Assembly (NCBI RefSeq): GCF_014163735.1 | Contig: NZ_JACJDV010000001.1 | Coordinates: 62,001 to 126,000 of the forward strand | Source of the DNA: Shewanella sp. SR44-3 | GTDB taxonomy: Bacteria > Pseudomonadota > Gammaproteobacteria > Enterobacterales > Shewanellaceae | Reading direction: 5' to 3' | DNA: 64,000 bases | Part shown: piece by piece, positions 38,725 to 45,924 of the stretch | Numbering within the stretch: position 1 is the stretch's first letter | Layout of the letters: every line of letters begins with the position of its first letter | Notes under the pieces: generated by a model | Told to the model about the DNA's origin: nothing | The model's database searches: none | The model's input: the letters and a program-made list of their open reading frames with translations, nothing else | Made by a program: the position numbers and the translations under genes

Positions 38725-38812
38725 TGGCGGTGACGGAGAGATTCGAACTCTCGATACGTTGCCGTATACACACTTTCCAGGCGTGCTCCTTCAGCCACTC
38801 GGACACGTCACC
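38725..38812 (-). tRNA. tRNA-Ser(GGA)
   Basis: 88-nt class II tRNA on the minus strand. It begins GGTGACGTGTCCGAGTGGCT, has the anticodon loop CTGGAAA with anticodon GGA, a long serine-type variable arm (TACGGCAACGTA), the T loop GTTCGAATC, and an encoded 3' CCA (38725-38727). It closely matches E. coli serW/serX. It decodes UCC and UCU. Confidence 0.97.
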
Positions 38813-38986
38813 TTAATTCTGTTTCAAGCCGAGTATTGATACATCAAATACCCTGTTGAACGGGCGCTACTTTACGCAAATCACTTAGGAGGGTCAAGCT
38901 AAAAAATCCTATATTCAAGCGTTTGCACAATTGCTGTGCAAACCTTGATACAAATCGGCGTACTGTGCACTCGCCCTTGGCAAGCG

Positions 38987-39625
38987 TTAGCCTAATAAGG
39001 TGGGAAACAAGCCTTTAACTCCGGCGGCGATGACTTCAATCCCAAGAGATAACATGAGTAGTCCCATTAAACGGGTAATAACGTTAATTCCGGTTTTACC
39101 TAAGTATTTAAATATCACTGGTGCCATTCTAAATAAGCCAAAACTCACCAGCCCCAGTAACACGATAGTGATAAACATGCCGAAAAAATTGGCTAAGCTG
39201 TTATGCCCAGCTGCGAATACAATCACAGAACTGATAGCGCCTGGGCCTGCCATCAATGGCAAAGCAAGCGGGACTACAGCCACTGACTCCATCGCCGACG
39301 ATTCCCTGTCTTCTTCTTGGTTACGCTTCACTTCACTGAGCTTACCTTGCAGCATAGACATGGCGATAATGGCAATCAAGGTGCCACCGGCGATGCGAAA
39401 CGCTGACAAGGAAATACTGAATAAATTAAGAATATGCTGACCGGCTAGCATGGTGACCAATAAAATTACCACCACGGCAAAGTTTGCCACTTTACCAGTA
39501 TGATTGCGCTCGGCTTCAGTTTGATGACTGGTAAGACTCACAAACACTGGTAATAGCCCTATTGGGTTAATAATCGCCAATAAGCCTAAGAAAAACTTTA
39601 CGTAAATCATTATGTCCAATGACAT
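38987..39625 (-). CDS. MarC-family integral membrane protein
   Basis: A 212-residue inner-membrane protein with six hydrophobic segments. The family sequence FLGLLAIINPIGLLPVF at the N-terminus and VPLALPLMAGPGAISSVIV in the middle identify it as MarC/YchE. The biochemical role of this family is not established; an early link to multiple antibiotic resistance was not upheld. It stands alone between tRNA-Ser and a 440-nt noncoding stretch. Confidence 0.92.
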   Translation of the reverse strand: MSLDIMIYVKFFLGLLAIINPIGLLPVFVSLTSHQTEAERNHTGKVANFAVVVILLVTMLAGQHILNLFSISLSAFRIAGGTLIAIIAMSMLQGKLSEVKRNQEEDRESSAMESVAVVPLALPLMAGPGAISSVIVFAAGHNSLANFFGMFITIVLLGLVSFGLFRMAPVIFKYLGKTGINVITRLMGLLMLSLGIEVIAAGVKGLFPTLLG

Positions 39626-39782
39626 ATCCTCTTTAAATAGTAGGCAGAAGTGCCCTGCTGTTAGGCGCGCTACTTTAGCTTAAGTGTAATGCTTGCAAAA
39701 ATGAGATTTTTTCATTTTTTAGCACAGATCACATTAGAAAAACTTATTTTAGTCGAGCCTGTAGACCTTAGAATAATGAACG

Positions 39783-39804
39783 ACCTATTCATAGGTTTTT
39801 TTTT
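39783..39804 (+). terminator. Orphan intrinsic-terminator-like hairpin
   Basis: ACCTA (39783-39787), loop TTCA, TAGGT (39792-39796), followed by nine T. There is no plus-strand gene upstream for several hundred bases: the marC-like gene is on the other strand. It may end a small RNA. Confidence 0.5.
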
Positions 39805-39973
39805 AGCCCGCTTAAAACTAATAATCACCATGGCTAATGAGCCCCCCCCCGCAAGCGCTCTCTCATAGCGAACAGTAAGGCTAACTCAGCGAACATAATG
39901 AGATAACACACCAACCTCAACTCGGGTTAAGAGATGAATAAATGGAGTTGATGCTGATAAAAAATCCTTGCAT

Positions 39974-40000
39974 AAAAAAAGAGGCCATAAGGCCTCCTCT
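39974..40000 (-). terminator. Intrinsic terminator of the S9 peptidase gene
   Basis: Stem GAGGCC/GGCCTC with loop ATAA (39981-39996), followed on the minus strand by seven T. It is 66 nt beyond the gene's stop. Confidence 0.82.
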
Positions 40001-40065
40001 TGGTGTGCTTCATTGCATCCTTTAAGATGCAAGCAAGACTGACGGTTTTAGTACAAGGTTCGAGA

Positions 40066-42117
40066 TTATTTTGCTGTCCAGCGATCCATCCAGCCCAGTA
40101 CATTTTTGTACCATTGCTGCAGGTTATCTTGATTTAAAATCCAATGATTTTCATCTGGAAACATCAATAACTCTGACGGAATACCTTTACGTTGCATGTA
40201 ACTAAACGCCGCTAGACCTTGACCGTAAGGGACACGGAAATCTTTTTCACCGTGAATAACCAGCATAGGGGTTTGCCAGTTTTCTACATAGTTCACTGGA
40301 TTAAACTTCTCGTACAGTGCTTTGTTATCTGAGTAGCTGCCGCCAAATTCATATTCAGGGAACCATAACTCTTCAGTCACATGGTACATGGAGCGCATGT
40401 CAAATAGACCCGCATGATTGACTAGGCACTTAAAGCCAGTATTCCAGTTACCTTGGATCCAGTTCATCATGTAACCGCCATAAGAGCCGCCAAGGGCGCA
40501 AGCATTGGTGGCATCGAGCCAAGGCTGCTGCTCTGCCACTGCTGTTAAGCCTTTTTGTAAATCTTCTAATGGCTTACCGCCCCAATCTTTTGAAATAGAG
40601 TCAGTAAAGGCTTGACCGTAACCGGTTGAACCATGGAAATCCACCATGACCACGCCATATCCTGCGCCCGCCCAAAGCTGTGCGTTCCAGCGGCCGCTAA
40701 AGCTGTTGCCAAATGACCCCTGAGGGCCGCCATGAACAAGATAAGCAATAGGATATTTTTTGCCTTCTTCAAAGTTTGCAGGTTTTATCCAGTAGCCATG
40801 CACGGTTTCATCGTTCCAGCCTTTGAAGTTAAATTGCTGATACTCACCAAACTTTATATTGGCAAGCTTGTCTTTATTCACTTCAGTTAAACGGGTTAAC
40901 TCTTCACCTTCTAAACTGATTTTATAGATGTCGCCAGGCTCGGTTAAGCTCGCGTTATCAAAAATAAGTCCATTGGCGGTAACGGCCACTAAGTGACTGC
41001 TGCCCTGATTGTAAATTGGGCGCACATCACCAAATTGGGTATTCACTTCAAAAATTGACACTTGACCAACGTCTTGAGCTGTCACATATAGCGTGCGGCC
41101 ATCGCTGCTAAAATTAAGCGAGCTTGGGCTTCTGTCCCACAGCGGCGCGACTTCCTTTTCTTGTCCGGTAACATTATCGCGAAGCATTATCCTGTAGCGG
41201 TCCGCTTCAAAGCCAGGTTTGCTCATTGCTAGGTAGGCTAAATAACGGCCATCGGCAGAAAACACAGGTTGTGAATCCCAAGCTGTGTTGCTTGGGGTCA
41301 GGTTAGTTGTCTCGCCGCCCTTCACGCTCACTTGCCACAAATCGTAGTTGGTGGTCCAAGCTTGATCTGTGCTTGGCGCTTTAGCGCTATAGACTAGGTG
41401 CTGACCATCTGGGGTAAAAGTCACTTCTTCCATGCCAGAAAAAGGTTTAGGCGGCGTTTCTGTGTCGCGGCCTTGAGTGACGTTAATCGCTGTAGTGATT
41501 TTGTTGCCATTTAATGGTGCGACAAATAAATGATTACGGGCATGATCTTCCCAAGTATCCCAATGACGCACCATTAACTGCTTGTATTCACGACCTGTGG
41601 TCTTTTTGTCTTTCTCAGCTTGGAACTTATCTGTTGAGCACTTAAGGTCATTACACTCAGGGAATACCCGCATGGTCATAACCACTTGCTTGCCATCTTG
41701 TGACAATTTGTAGCCATTAACATCAAGGGGTAAGTCTGTTACTTGAGTGGCTTCGCCGCCGCTAAGGGCTAGGTGATACAACTGACTTGAACCACTGCGC
41801 GCCGCCATAAAGTATATAGACTGACCATCGGGGGCAAAGCTTACATCCGACTCTGTGCCTGCTGCGCTAGTAAGTTGCATCGGCTTGGCATTTTTGTTTT
41901 TTAAATCCAGCAAATAAAGATCAGAGCTTGCTTCGTTGTTAGCGTCTTTTATCTTTACGCCATAAACCAGCTTAGTGCCATCAGGCGATACCGCTGCTGA
42001 ATGCAGCTTATTAAGATTAACCAGTTGCTGCACGTTAAAGGCTGTCGGCTGGGCAGCTTGAACTGAGCTACAAATGCCTGAGGCCATCAAGGCGAGTAAA
42101 AGAGAGGTCTTTTTCAT
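40066..42117 (-). CDS. Secreted S9-family prolyl oligopeptidase/acylaminoacyl peptidase
   Basis: From the ATG at 42117 the protein has 683 residues and a signal peptide (MKKTSLLLALMASGICSSVQA). An N-terminal beta-propeller built of WD/PD40-like repeats (for example TSAAGTESDVSFAPDGQSIY) is followed by an alpha/beta-hydrolase domain. The catalytic triad is the serine of GGSYGGYM (about 542), the aspartate of HGEKDFRVP (about 627) and the histidine of DENHWIL (about 655). An ATG 15 codons earlier has no signal context. It is periplasmic or outer-membrane associated and would use short peptides. Confidence 0.92.
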   Translation of the reverse strand: MKKTSLLLALMASGICSSVQAAQPTAFNVQQLVNLNKLHSAAVSPDGTKLVYGVKIKDANNEASSDLYLLDLKNKNAKPMQLTSAAGTESDVSFAPDGQSIYFMAARSGSSQLYHLALSGGEATQVTDLPLDVNGYKLSQDGKQVVMTMRVFPECNDLKCSTDKFQAEKDKKTTGREYKQLMVRHWDTWEDHARNHLFVAPLNGNKITTAINVTQGRDTETPPKPFSGMEEVTFTPDGQHLVYSAKAPSTDQAWTTNYDLWQVSVKGGETTNLTPSNTAWDSQPVFSADGRYLAYLAMSKPGFEADRYRIMLRDNVTGQEKEVAPLWDRSPSSLNFSSDGRTLYVTAQDVGQVSIFEVNTQFGDVRPIYNQGSSHLVAVTANGLIFDNASLTEPGDIYKISLEGEELTRLTEVNKDKLANIKFGEYQQFNFKGWNDETVHGYWIKPANFEEGKKYPIAYLVHGGPQGSFGNSFSGRWNAQLWAGAGYGVVMVDFHGSTGYGQAFTDSISKDWGGKPLEDLQKGLTAVAEQQPWLDATNACALGGSYGGYMMNWIQGNWNTGFKCLVNHAGLFDMRSMYHVTEELWFPEYEFGGSYSDNKALYEKFNPVNYVENWQTPMLVIHGEKDFRVPYGQGLAAFSYMQRKGIPSELLMFPDENHWILNQDNLQQWYKNVLGWMDRWTAK

Positions 42118-42193
42118 TGTTATCCATTCTCTGTCAATTAGTTGGGAAAATTGGCCCAACACAAAAAAATTATAAGCAGACTAGCCAAAACAA

Positions 42194-42240
42194 AACGCTC
42201 AAGCAACCATCTAGAGGTAATAAACGGTAACTTGAGCGTT
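42194..42240 (-). terminator. Intrinsic terminator of the fumarase gene
   Basis: Perfect 10-bp stem AACGCTCAAG (42194-42203) and CTTGAGCGTT (42231-42240) with a 27-nt loop; on the minus strand TTTGTTTTG follows. It is 44 nt past the fumarase stop. Confidence 0.7.
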
Positions 42241-42283
42241 ATTTTTATCGCTTAATCATTTAATGGCTTGGCCATTTAACGGC

Positions 42284-43828
42284 TTAAGGCTTGCTGTTTG
42301 CGATATTCACTTTCCATACCGCTGGGCCCGTTTCGTGGGCATTGACCCCATTTGAATCCACAGCCACTGTCACTGGCATGTCTTGCACATCAAACTCATA
42401 AATGGCTTCCATGCCTAAATCAGCAAAGGCCACCACTTTAGACTTCTTAATCGCTTTAGACACTAAATACGCCGCGCCGCCAACAGCCATCAAGTACACA
42501 GCTTTGTGCTTCTTGATAGACGCTACGGTTTGTGGGCCGCGCTCAGATTTACCTATCATGCCCATCAAACCAGTTTGTTCCAGCATCATGTCGGTAAATT
42601 TATCCATACGGGTTGCCGTAGTAGGGCCTGCTGGGCCAACCACTTCGTCACGCACAGGATCAACCGGGCCAACGTAATAGATAAACTTACCTTTAAAATC
42701 GACGCCTTCAGGTAGACCTTCACCGGACTCCAGCAAGGTTTGAATGCGCTTATGCGCCGCATCGCGCCCGGTAAGCATTTTACCGTTTAGCAGTAAGGTA
42801 TCGCCGCTTTTCCAAGTTTCGATTTCAGCCTGTGTCACTGTGTCTAAATTCACTCTGTGGGTGTTTTCCCCTGCTTCACGGGTGATTTCAGGCCAATCAG
42901 ACAATGATGGCGGCACAAGATCAGCAGGCCCTGTGCCATCTAGATGAAAATGCACGTGGCGGGTTGCCGCGCAATTTGGGATCATCACCACAGGCTTTGA
43001 CGCAGCATGGGTTGGCACAGATTTAATTTTAACGTCAAGCACAGTGGTCAAACCGCCAAGGCCCTGCGCACCTATGCCTAAGTTATTGGCGCGCTCAAAG
43101 ATTTCTAAACGCAGTTTTTCTTCTGTGGTTTCAGCGCCGCGAGCCATCAGCTCATGGATATCAATGCTTTCCATCAATGACTCTTTTGCCAAAACGGCCG
43201 CTTTTTCTGCCGTGCCGCCAATGCCTATGCCCAGCATGCCAGGTGGGCACCAACCTGCCCCCATGGTCGGCAAGGTCTTTTCAACCCAAGCGGCGATATC
43301 ATCAGACGGGTTTAACATGGCCATCTTAGATTTGTTTTCCGAGCCGCCGCCTTTGGCTGCAATTTGCACTTCAACGTGATGGCCTTGAACCATATCGATA
43401 TGCACCACAGACGGGGTGTTATCACGGGTATTTTTACGGGTACCAGCAGGATCGGCAACAATTGATGCACGCAGCGGGTTATCTGGGTTTAAATAAGCGC
43501 GGCGTACCCCTTCATCGACCATTTCTTGAATGGTCATGTCGGTTTTATCCCACACAACCGCCATGCCTACTTTTACAAAGGTGGTAACAATACCCGTGTC
43601 TTGGCATAAAGGACGCTTGCCTTCAGCTGACATGCGGGAATTTATTAAAATTTGCGCGATAGCATCTTTTGCAGCCGGACTTTTTTCACGCTCATAAGCC
43701 TCTGTCATCGCATCGACGAAATCTTTTGGGTGGTAATAAGAGATGTATTGCAAAGCATCTTCAATACTTGCAATAAAATCAGCCTGCTTGATCACCGCAG
43801 ACGTAGAAGAATGTGTTGTAACTGACAT
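42284..43828 (-). CDS. Fumarate hydratase, class I (FumA/FumB type)
   Basis: Iron-sulfur fumarase that interconverts fumarate and malate in the TCA cycle or anaerobic fumarate production. The 514-residue protein spans both alpha and beta domains. Cluster cysteines are visible in RPLCQDTG (Cys75), GWCPPGML and IPNCAATRH. The C-terminal swivel part is GPAGPTTATRMDKF to NAHETGPAVWKV. It is flanked by the S9 peptidase and pabB, as I recall for Shewanella genomes, where it is called fumB. Monocistronic and divergent from pabB. Confidence 0.94.
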   Translation of the reverse strand: MSVTTHSSTSAVIKQADFIASIEDALQYISYYHPKDFVDAMTEAYEREKSPAAKDAIAQILINSRMSAEGKRPLCQDTGIVTTFVKVGMAVVWDKTDMTIQEMVDEGVRRAYLNPDNPLRASIVADPAGTRKNTRDNTPSVVHIDMVQGHHVEVQIAAKGGGSENKSKMAMLNPSDDIAAWVEKTLPTMGAGWCPPGMLGIGIGGTAEKAAVLAKESLMESIDIHELMARGAETTEEKLRLEIFERANNLGIGAQGLGGLTTVLDVKIKSVPTHAASKPVVMIPNCAATRHVHFHLDGTGPADLVPPSLSDWPEITREAGENTHRVNLDTVTQAEIETWKSGDTLLLNGKMLTGRDAAHKRIQTLLESGEGLPEGVDFKGKFIYYVGPVDPVRDEVVGPAGPTTATRMDKFTDMMLEQTGLMGMIGKSERGPQTVASIKKHKAVYLMAVGGAAYLVSKAIKKSKVVAFADLGMEAIYEFDVQDMPVTVAVDSNGVNAHETGPAVWKVNIANSKP

Positions 43829-43981
43829 AATGGGGCGCTCCAGCAGCCATTGTGGCCTAACAGTTTATTGTTTTTATAGAGAGTTGAACAAAATTGCTAT
43901 TAATCCTTTCAAGGTCATTATGATACTCTTTCCGCACTTTTGGGGCTACTTCACATTTTAAGATAGGATAAATAGACGCAG

Positions 43982-45532
43982 ATGCGGGGCAATCTTCAAT
44001 TAGCAGTACAAAAATTAGACTGGCAGATCAGCACACATGCCTTGTTTAGCCTAGTTTCCCACCAGCCTTGGGCCATGCTGCTCGATTCTGGCGTCCCAAC
44101 CGATTTGATGCAAACGGATGATTTAACGCAAACCGAACTCCCGCAAATCAGTGTTCCCTCGCGCCATGTTGATGCCCAGTTCGATATCATAGTGTTTGAC
44201 CCAATCGCCACCTTAGTGACCCAAGGAAAAACCTCAAGGTTTTGTGTGCTTAATAACGAATTAAAGCAGCAAATGAGCGACCAACAAACTGACGTTCAGC
44301 CGCTTCAATTCTTAAAACAGCTCAATCAATTACTCTACCCCCATGGGTTTGACTCACAACTGCCATTTAGTGGCGGTGCCCTAGGCAGCTTTAGCTATGA
44401 TTTAGGGCGTCAACTTGAAAAACTCCCCAGCACTGCCATGAATGATATTCACCTAAATGAAATGAATATCGGGTTTTATGACTTTTGCCTCGTCTATTCA
44501 CATCACGACAAAGCATGGTTTGCTGCACACTACCTAGGTGAGGCTGCCCTTAGTTTAGCCATCGAAAATCTTCATCAAAAAATTCATCCCAGTCGCAGCG
44601 TCAGCAACAATGTCTCTATCAATATCAATGACAACAGCACTAACGTCTCTCCCGACAATCAAGGGTTTTCGCTCAGTTCTGAATGGCAATGCCAGCTAAC
44701 TCAAGCCCAATACAATGAAAAATTTGCCAAAGTGCAGCAGTATTTACTCAGTGGTGATTGTTACCAGATAAACCTAACCCAAAGGTTTAGCGCCAGCTAT
44801 AAAGGGGATGAATGGCAAGCTTATCAGGCCTTATCTAAGGCAAATAGCGCGCCTTTTTCGGCGTTTATTCGTTTAGAAAACCACAGCCTATTGTCAATAT
44901 CACCCGAGCGTTTTATCAAGCTCGATGGCGACATGCTAAGTACCAAGCCCATAAAAGGCACTCAGCCGAGGGGCAATACAGTTTTGGAGGATGAGCGCAA
45001 TGCCAAGCGACTACAAGACTCAGAAAAAGACAGAGCTGAAAACGTCATGATAGTGGATTTGCTGCGAAACGATATCAGTAAAGTTGCCCAAGCGGGCACA
45101 GTTGCTGTACCTCAGCTTTTTGCTATTGAAAGCTTTCCTGCTGTACACCATTTGGTCAGCACAGTTACAGCTAAGATAAAACCTAAGTTTACAGCAACAG
45201 ATGTGCTGCACGCGGCCTTTCCTGGCGGCTCAATTACTGGCGCACCTAAAATTCGCGCCATGGAAATTATTGAAGAACTTGAGCCCTCAAGGCGCAGCCT
45301 CTATTGCGGCAGCATTGGCTACATCAGCCAAAATGGCAATATGGATACCAGCATCACAATACGCACTTTAGTGGCTGAAAAAGCCGATATCAACAGCAGC
45401 GCCGACAACCAACTATACTGCTGGGCTGGCGGCGGCATAGTGGCAGACTCAATAGCGGGCGCTGAATATCAAGAAAGCTTTGATAAGGTGAGTAAAATAC
45501 TGCCCGTTCTTAGCCAATTTACTGGCAACTGA
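43982..45532 (+). CDS. pabB: Aminodeoxychorismate synthase component I
   Basis: Converts chorismate with ammonia to 4-amino-4-deoxychorismate for folate synthesis. The 516-residue protein has the N-terminal TrpE-like region and the chorismate-binding domain (about 240-510). The PabB-specific lysine is in STKPIKGTQPRG, where anthranilate synthase has alanine, supporting PabB over TrpE. The end has FPGGSITGAPKIRAME and GSIGYISQNG. The region 195-225 is a low-complexity, Asn/Ser-rich linker. Its 3' end overlaps a possible small minus-strand frame. Confidence 0.94.
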   Translation: MRGNLQLAVQKLDWQISTHALFSLVSHQPWAMLLDSGVPTDLMQTDDLTQTELPQISVPSRHVDAQFDIIVFDPIATLVTQGKTSRFCVLNNELKQQMSDQQTDVQPLQFLKQLNQLLYPHGFDSQLPFSGGALGSFSYDLGRQLEKLPSTAMNDIHLNEMNIGFYDFCLVYSHHDKAWFAAHYLGEAALSLAIENLHQKIHPSRSVSNNVSININDNSTNVSPDNQGFSLSSEWQCQLTQAQYNEKFAKVQQYLLSGDCYQINLTQRFSASYKGDEWQAYQALSKANSAPFSAFIRLENHSLLSISPERFIKLDGDMLSTKPIKGTQPRGNTVLEDERNAKRLQDSEKDRAENVMIVDLLRNDISKVAQAGTVAVPQLFAIESFPAVHHLVSTVTAKIKPKFTATDVLHAAFPGGSITGAPKIRAMEIIEELEPSRRSLYCGSIGYISQNGNMDTSITIRTLVAEKADINSSADNQLYCWAGGGIVADSIAGAEYQESFDKVSKILPVLSQFTGN

Positions 45533-45695
45533 TCCCGCCCTCGACTTGAGCCAAGTTTACCCCTTGGCGAATAATCACTGGTTTTAGTAAATCGTATGCA
45601 GGCTTTGCCTGTATTAAGCCCAGATAACAAGCTGCCAGTAGGATCAATGTTACAGCAATCACCGCAATAGAGACTGGCGTAGTGTTTCTGCACAT
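45519..45695 (-). CDS. Possible small lipoprotein or membrane protein
   Basis: A 58-codon frame starting ATG at 45695. The protein begins MCRNTTPVSIAVIAV, has one strong hydrophobic helix (about 9-27) with a lipobox-like LLAAC, and ends in a polar tail. The stop overlaps the end of pabB by 14 nt in convergent orientation. There is no strong ribosome site. It explains the interval better than the longer overlapping 74-codon frame, which lacks any such pattern, but I do not recognise it. Confidence 0.35.
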   Translation of the reverse strand: MCRNTTPVSIAVIAVTLILLAACYLGLIQAKPAYDLLKPVIIRQGVNLAQVEGGISCQ

Positions 45696-45891
45696 TGAGA
45701 AGTTCTTAATGTTGGCGCTTTAAATAACCATGCTGGCCAATATTTGCACAATCTAATATTGCATTGAGTGATCCCGCGCATATAAACAATGCTTTAAAAT
45801 ACTTGTTTCGTGTTATTCATTTTAAATCAATACCTTATATAAGTGCGGCATATTGTCGCACTTGCGACTGTTACGCCATTAACTCCTTATA
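45533..45891. other. Region between pabB and the TonB-dependent receptor
   Basis: About 359 nt. The left half may hold a 58-codon minus-strand gene (45519-45695). The right half is AT-rich and carries an inverted repeat at 45841-45863 and the -10 element of the receptor promoter at 45888-45893. No pabB terminator is evident. Confidence 0.55.
45841..45863. promoter_or_regulatory. Inverted repeat in the TonB-receptor promoter region
   Basis: AAGTGCG (45841-45847), 9-nt spacer, CGCACTT (45857-45863). It ends about 25 nt upstream of the -10 box, over the -35 region, where a repressor or activator could bind. No T tract follows. Confidence 0.4.
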
Positions 45892-45893
45892 AT
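45888..45893 (+). promoter_or_regulatory. Consensus -10 element for the TonB-dependent receptor
   Basis: TATAAT at 45888-45893, with only weak -35 candidates (TTGCGA 20 nt upstream). The box overlaps the first in-frame ATG (45892), so transcripts should start near 45900 and translation at the ATG at 45925. Confidence 0.5.
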
Positions 45894-45924
45894 GCCCAGC
45901 ATTATAAATAGGGAGAATGATAAC

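Larger units (their letters stand above)
39626..40065. other. Noncoding region between marC-like and S9 peptidase genes
   Basis: A 440-nt interval. It holds an orphan plus-strand hairpin with a long T tract (39783-39804), a run of nine C (39844-39852), and the S9 peptidase terminator (39974-40000). No open frame with coding character is seen. Confidence 0.6.

Noticed and set aside
38839-38850. TTGATACATCAA near tRNA-Ser as an FNR site
   Set aside because: The spacer is 2 nt instead of 4, so it does not fit the FNR consensus.
39000-39440. 146-codon plus-strand frame
   Set aside because: Antisense to the marC-like gene; its Pro/Ser/Ile-rich composition is that of a shadow frame of membrane helices.
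39844-39852. Run of nine C as a phase-variation tract
   Set aside because: It is in noncoding sequence, far from both flanking starts, so slippage would not switch a gene.
45469-45693. 74-codon minus-strand frame
   Set aside because: Overlaps pabB by more than 60 nt and lacks any signal or domain pattern; the 58-codon frame in another register is the better candidate.
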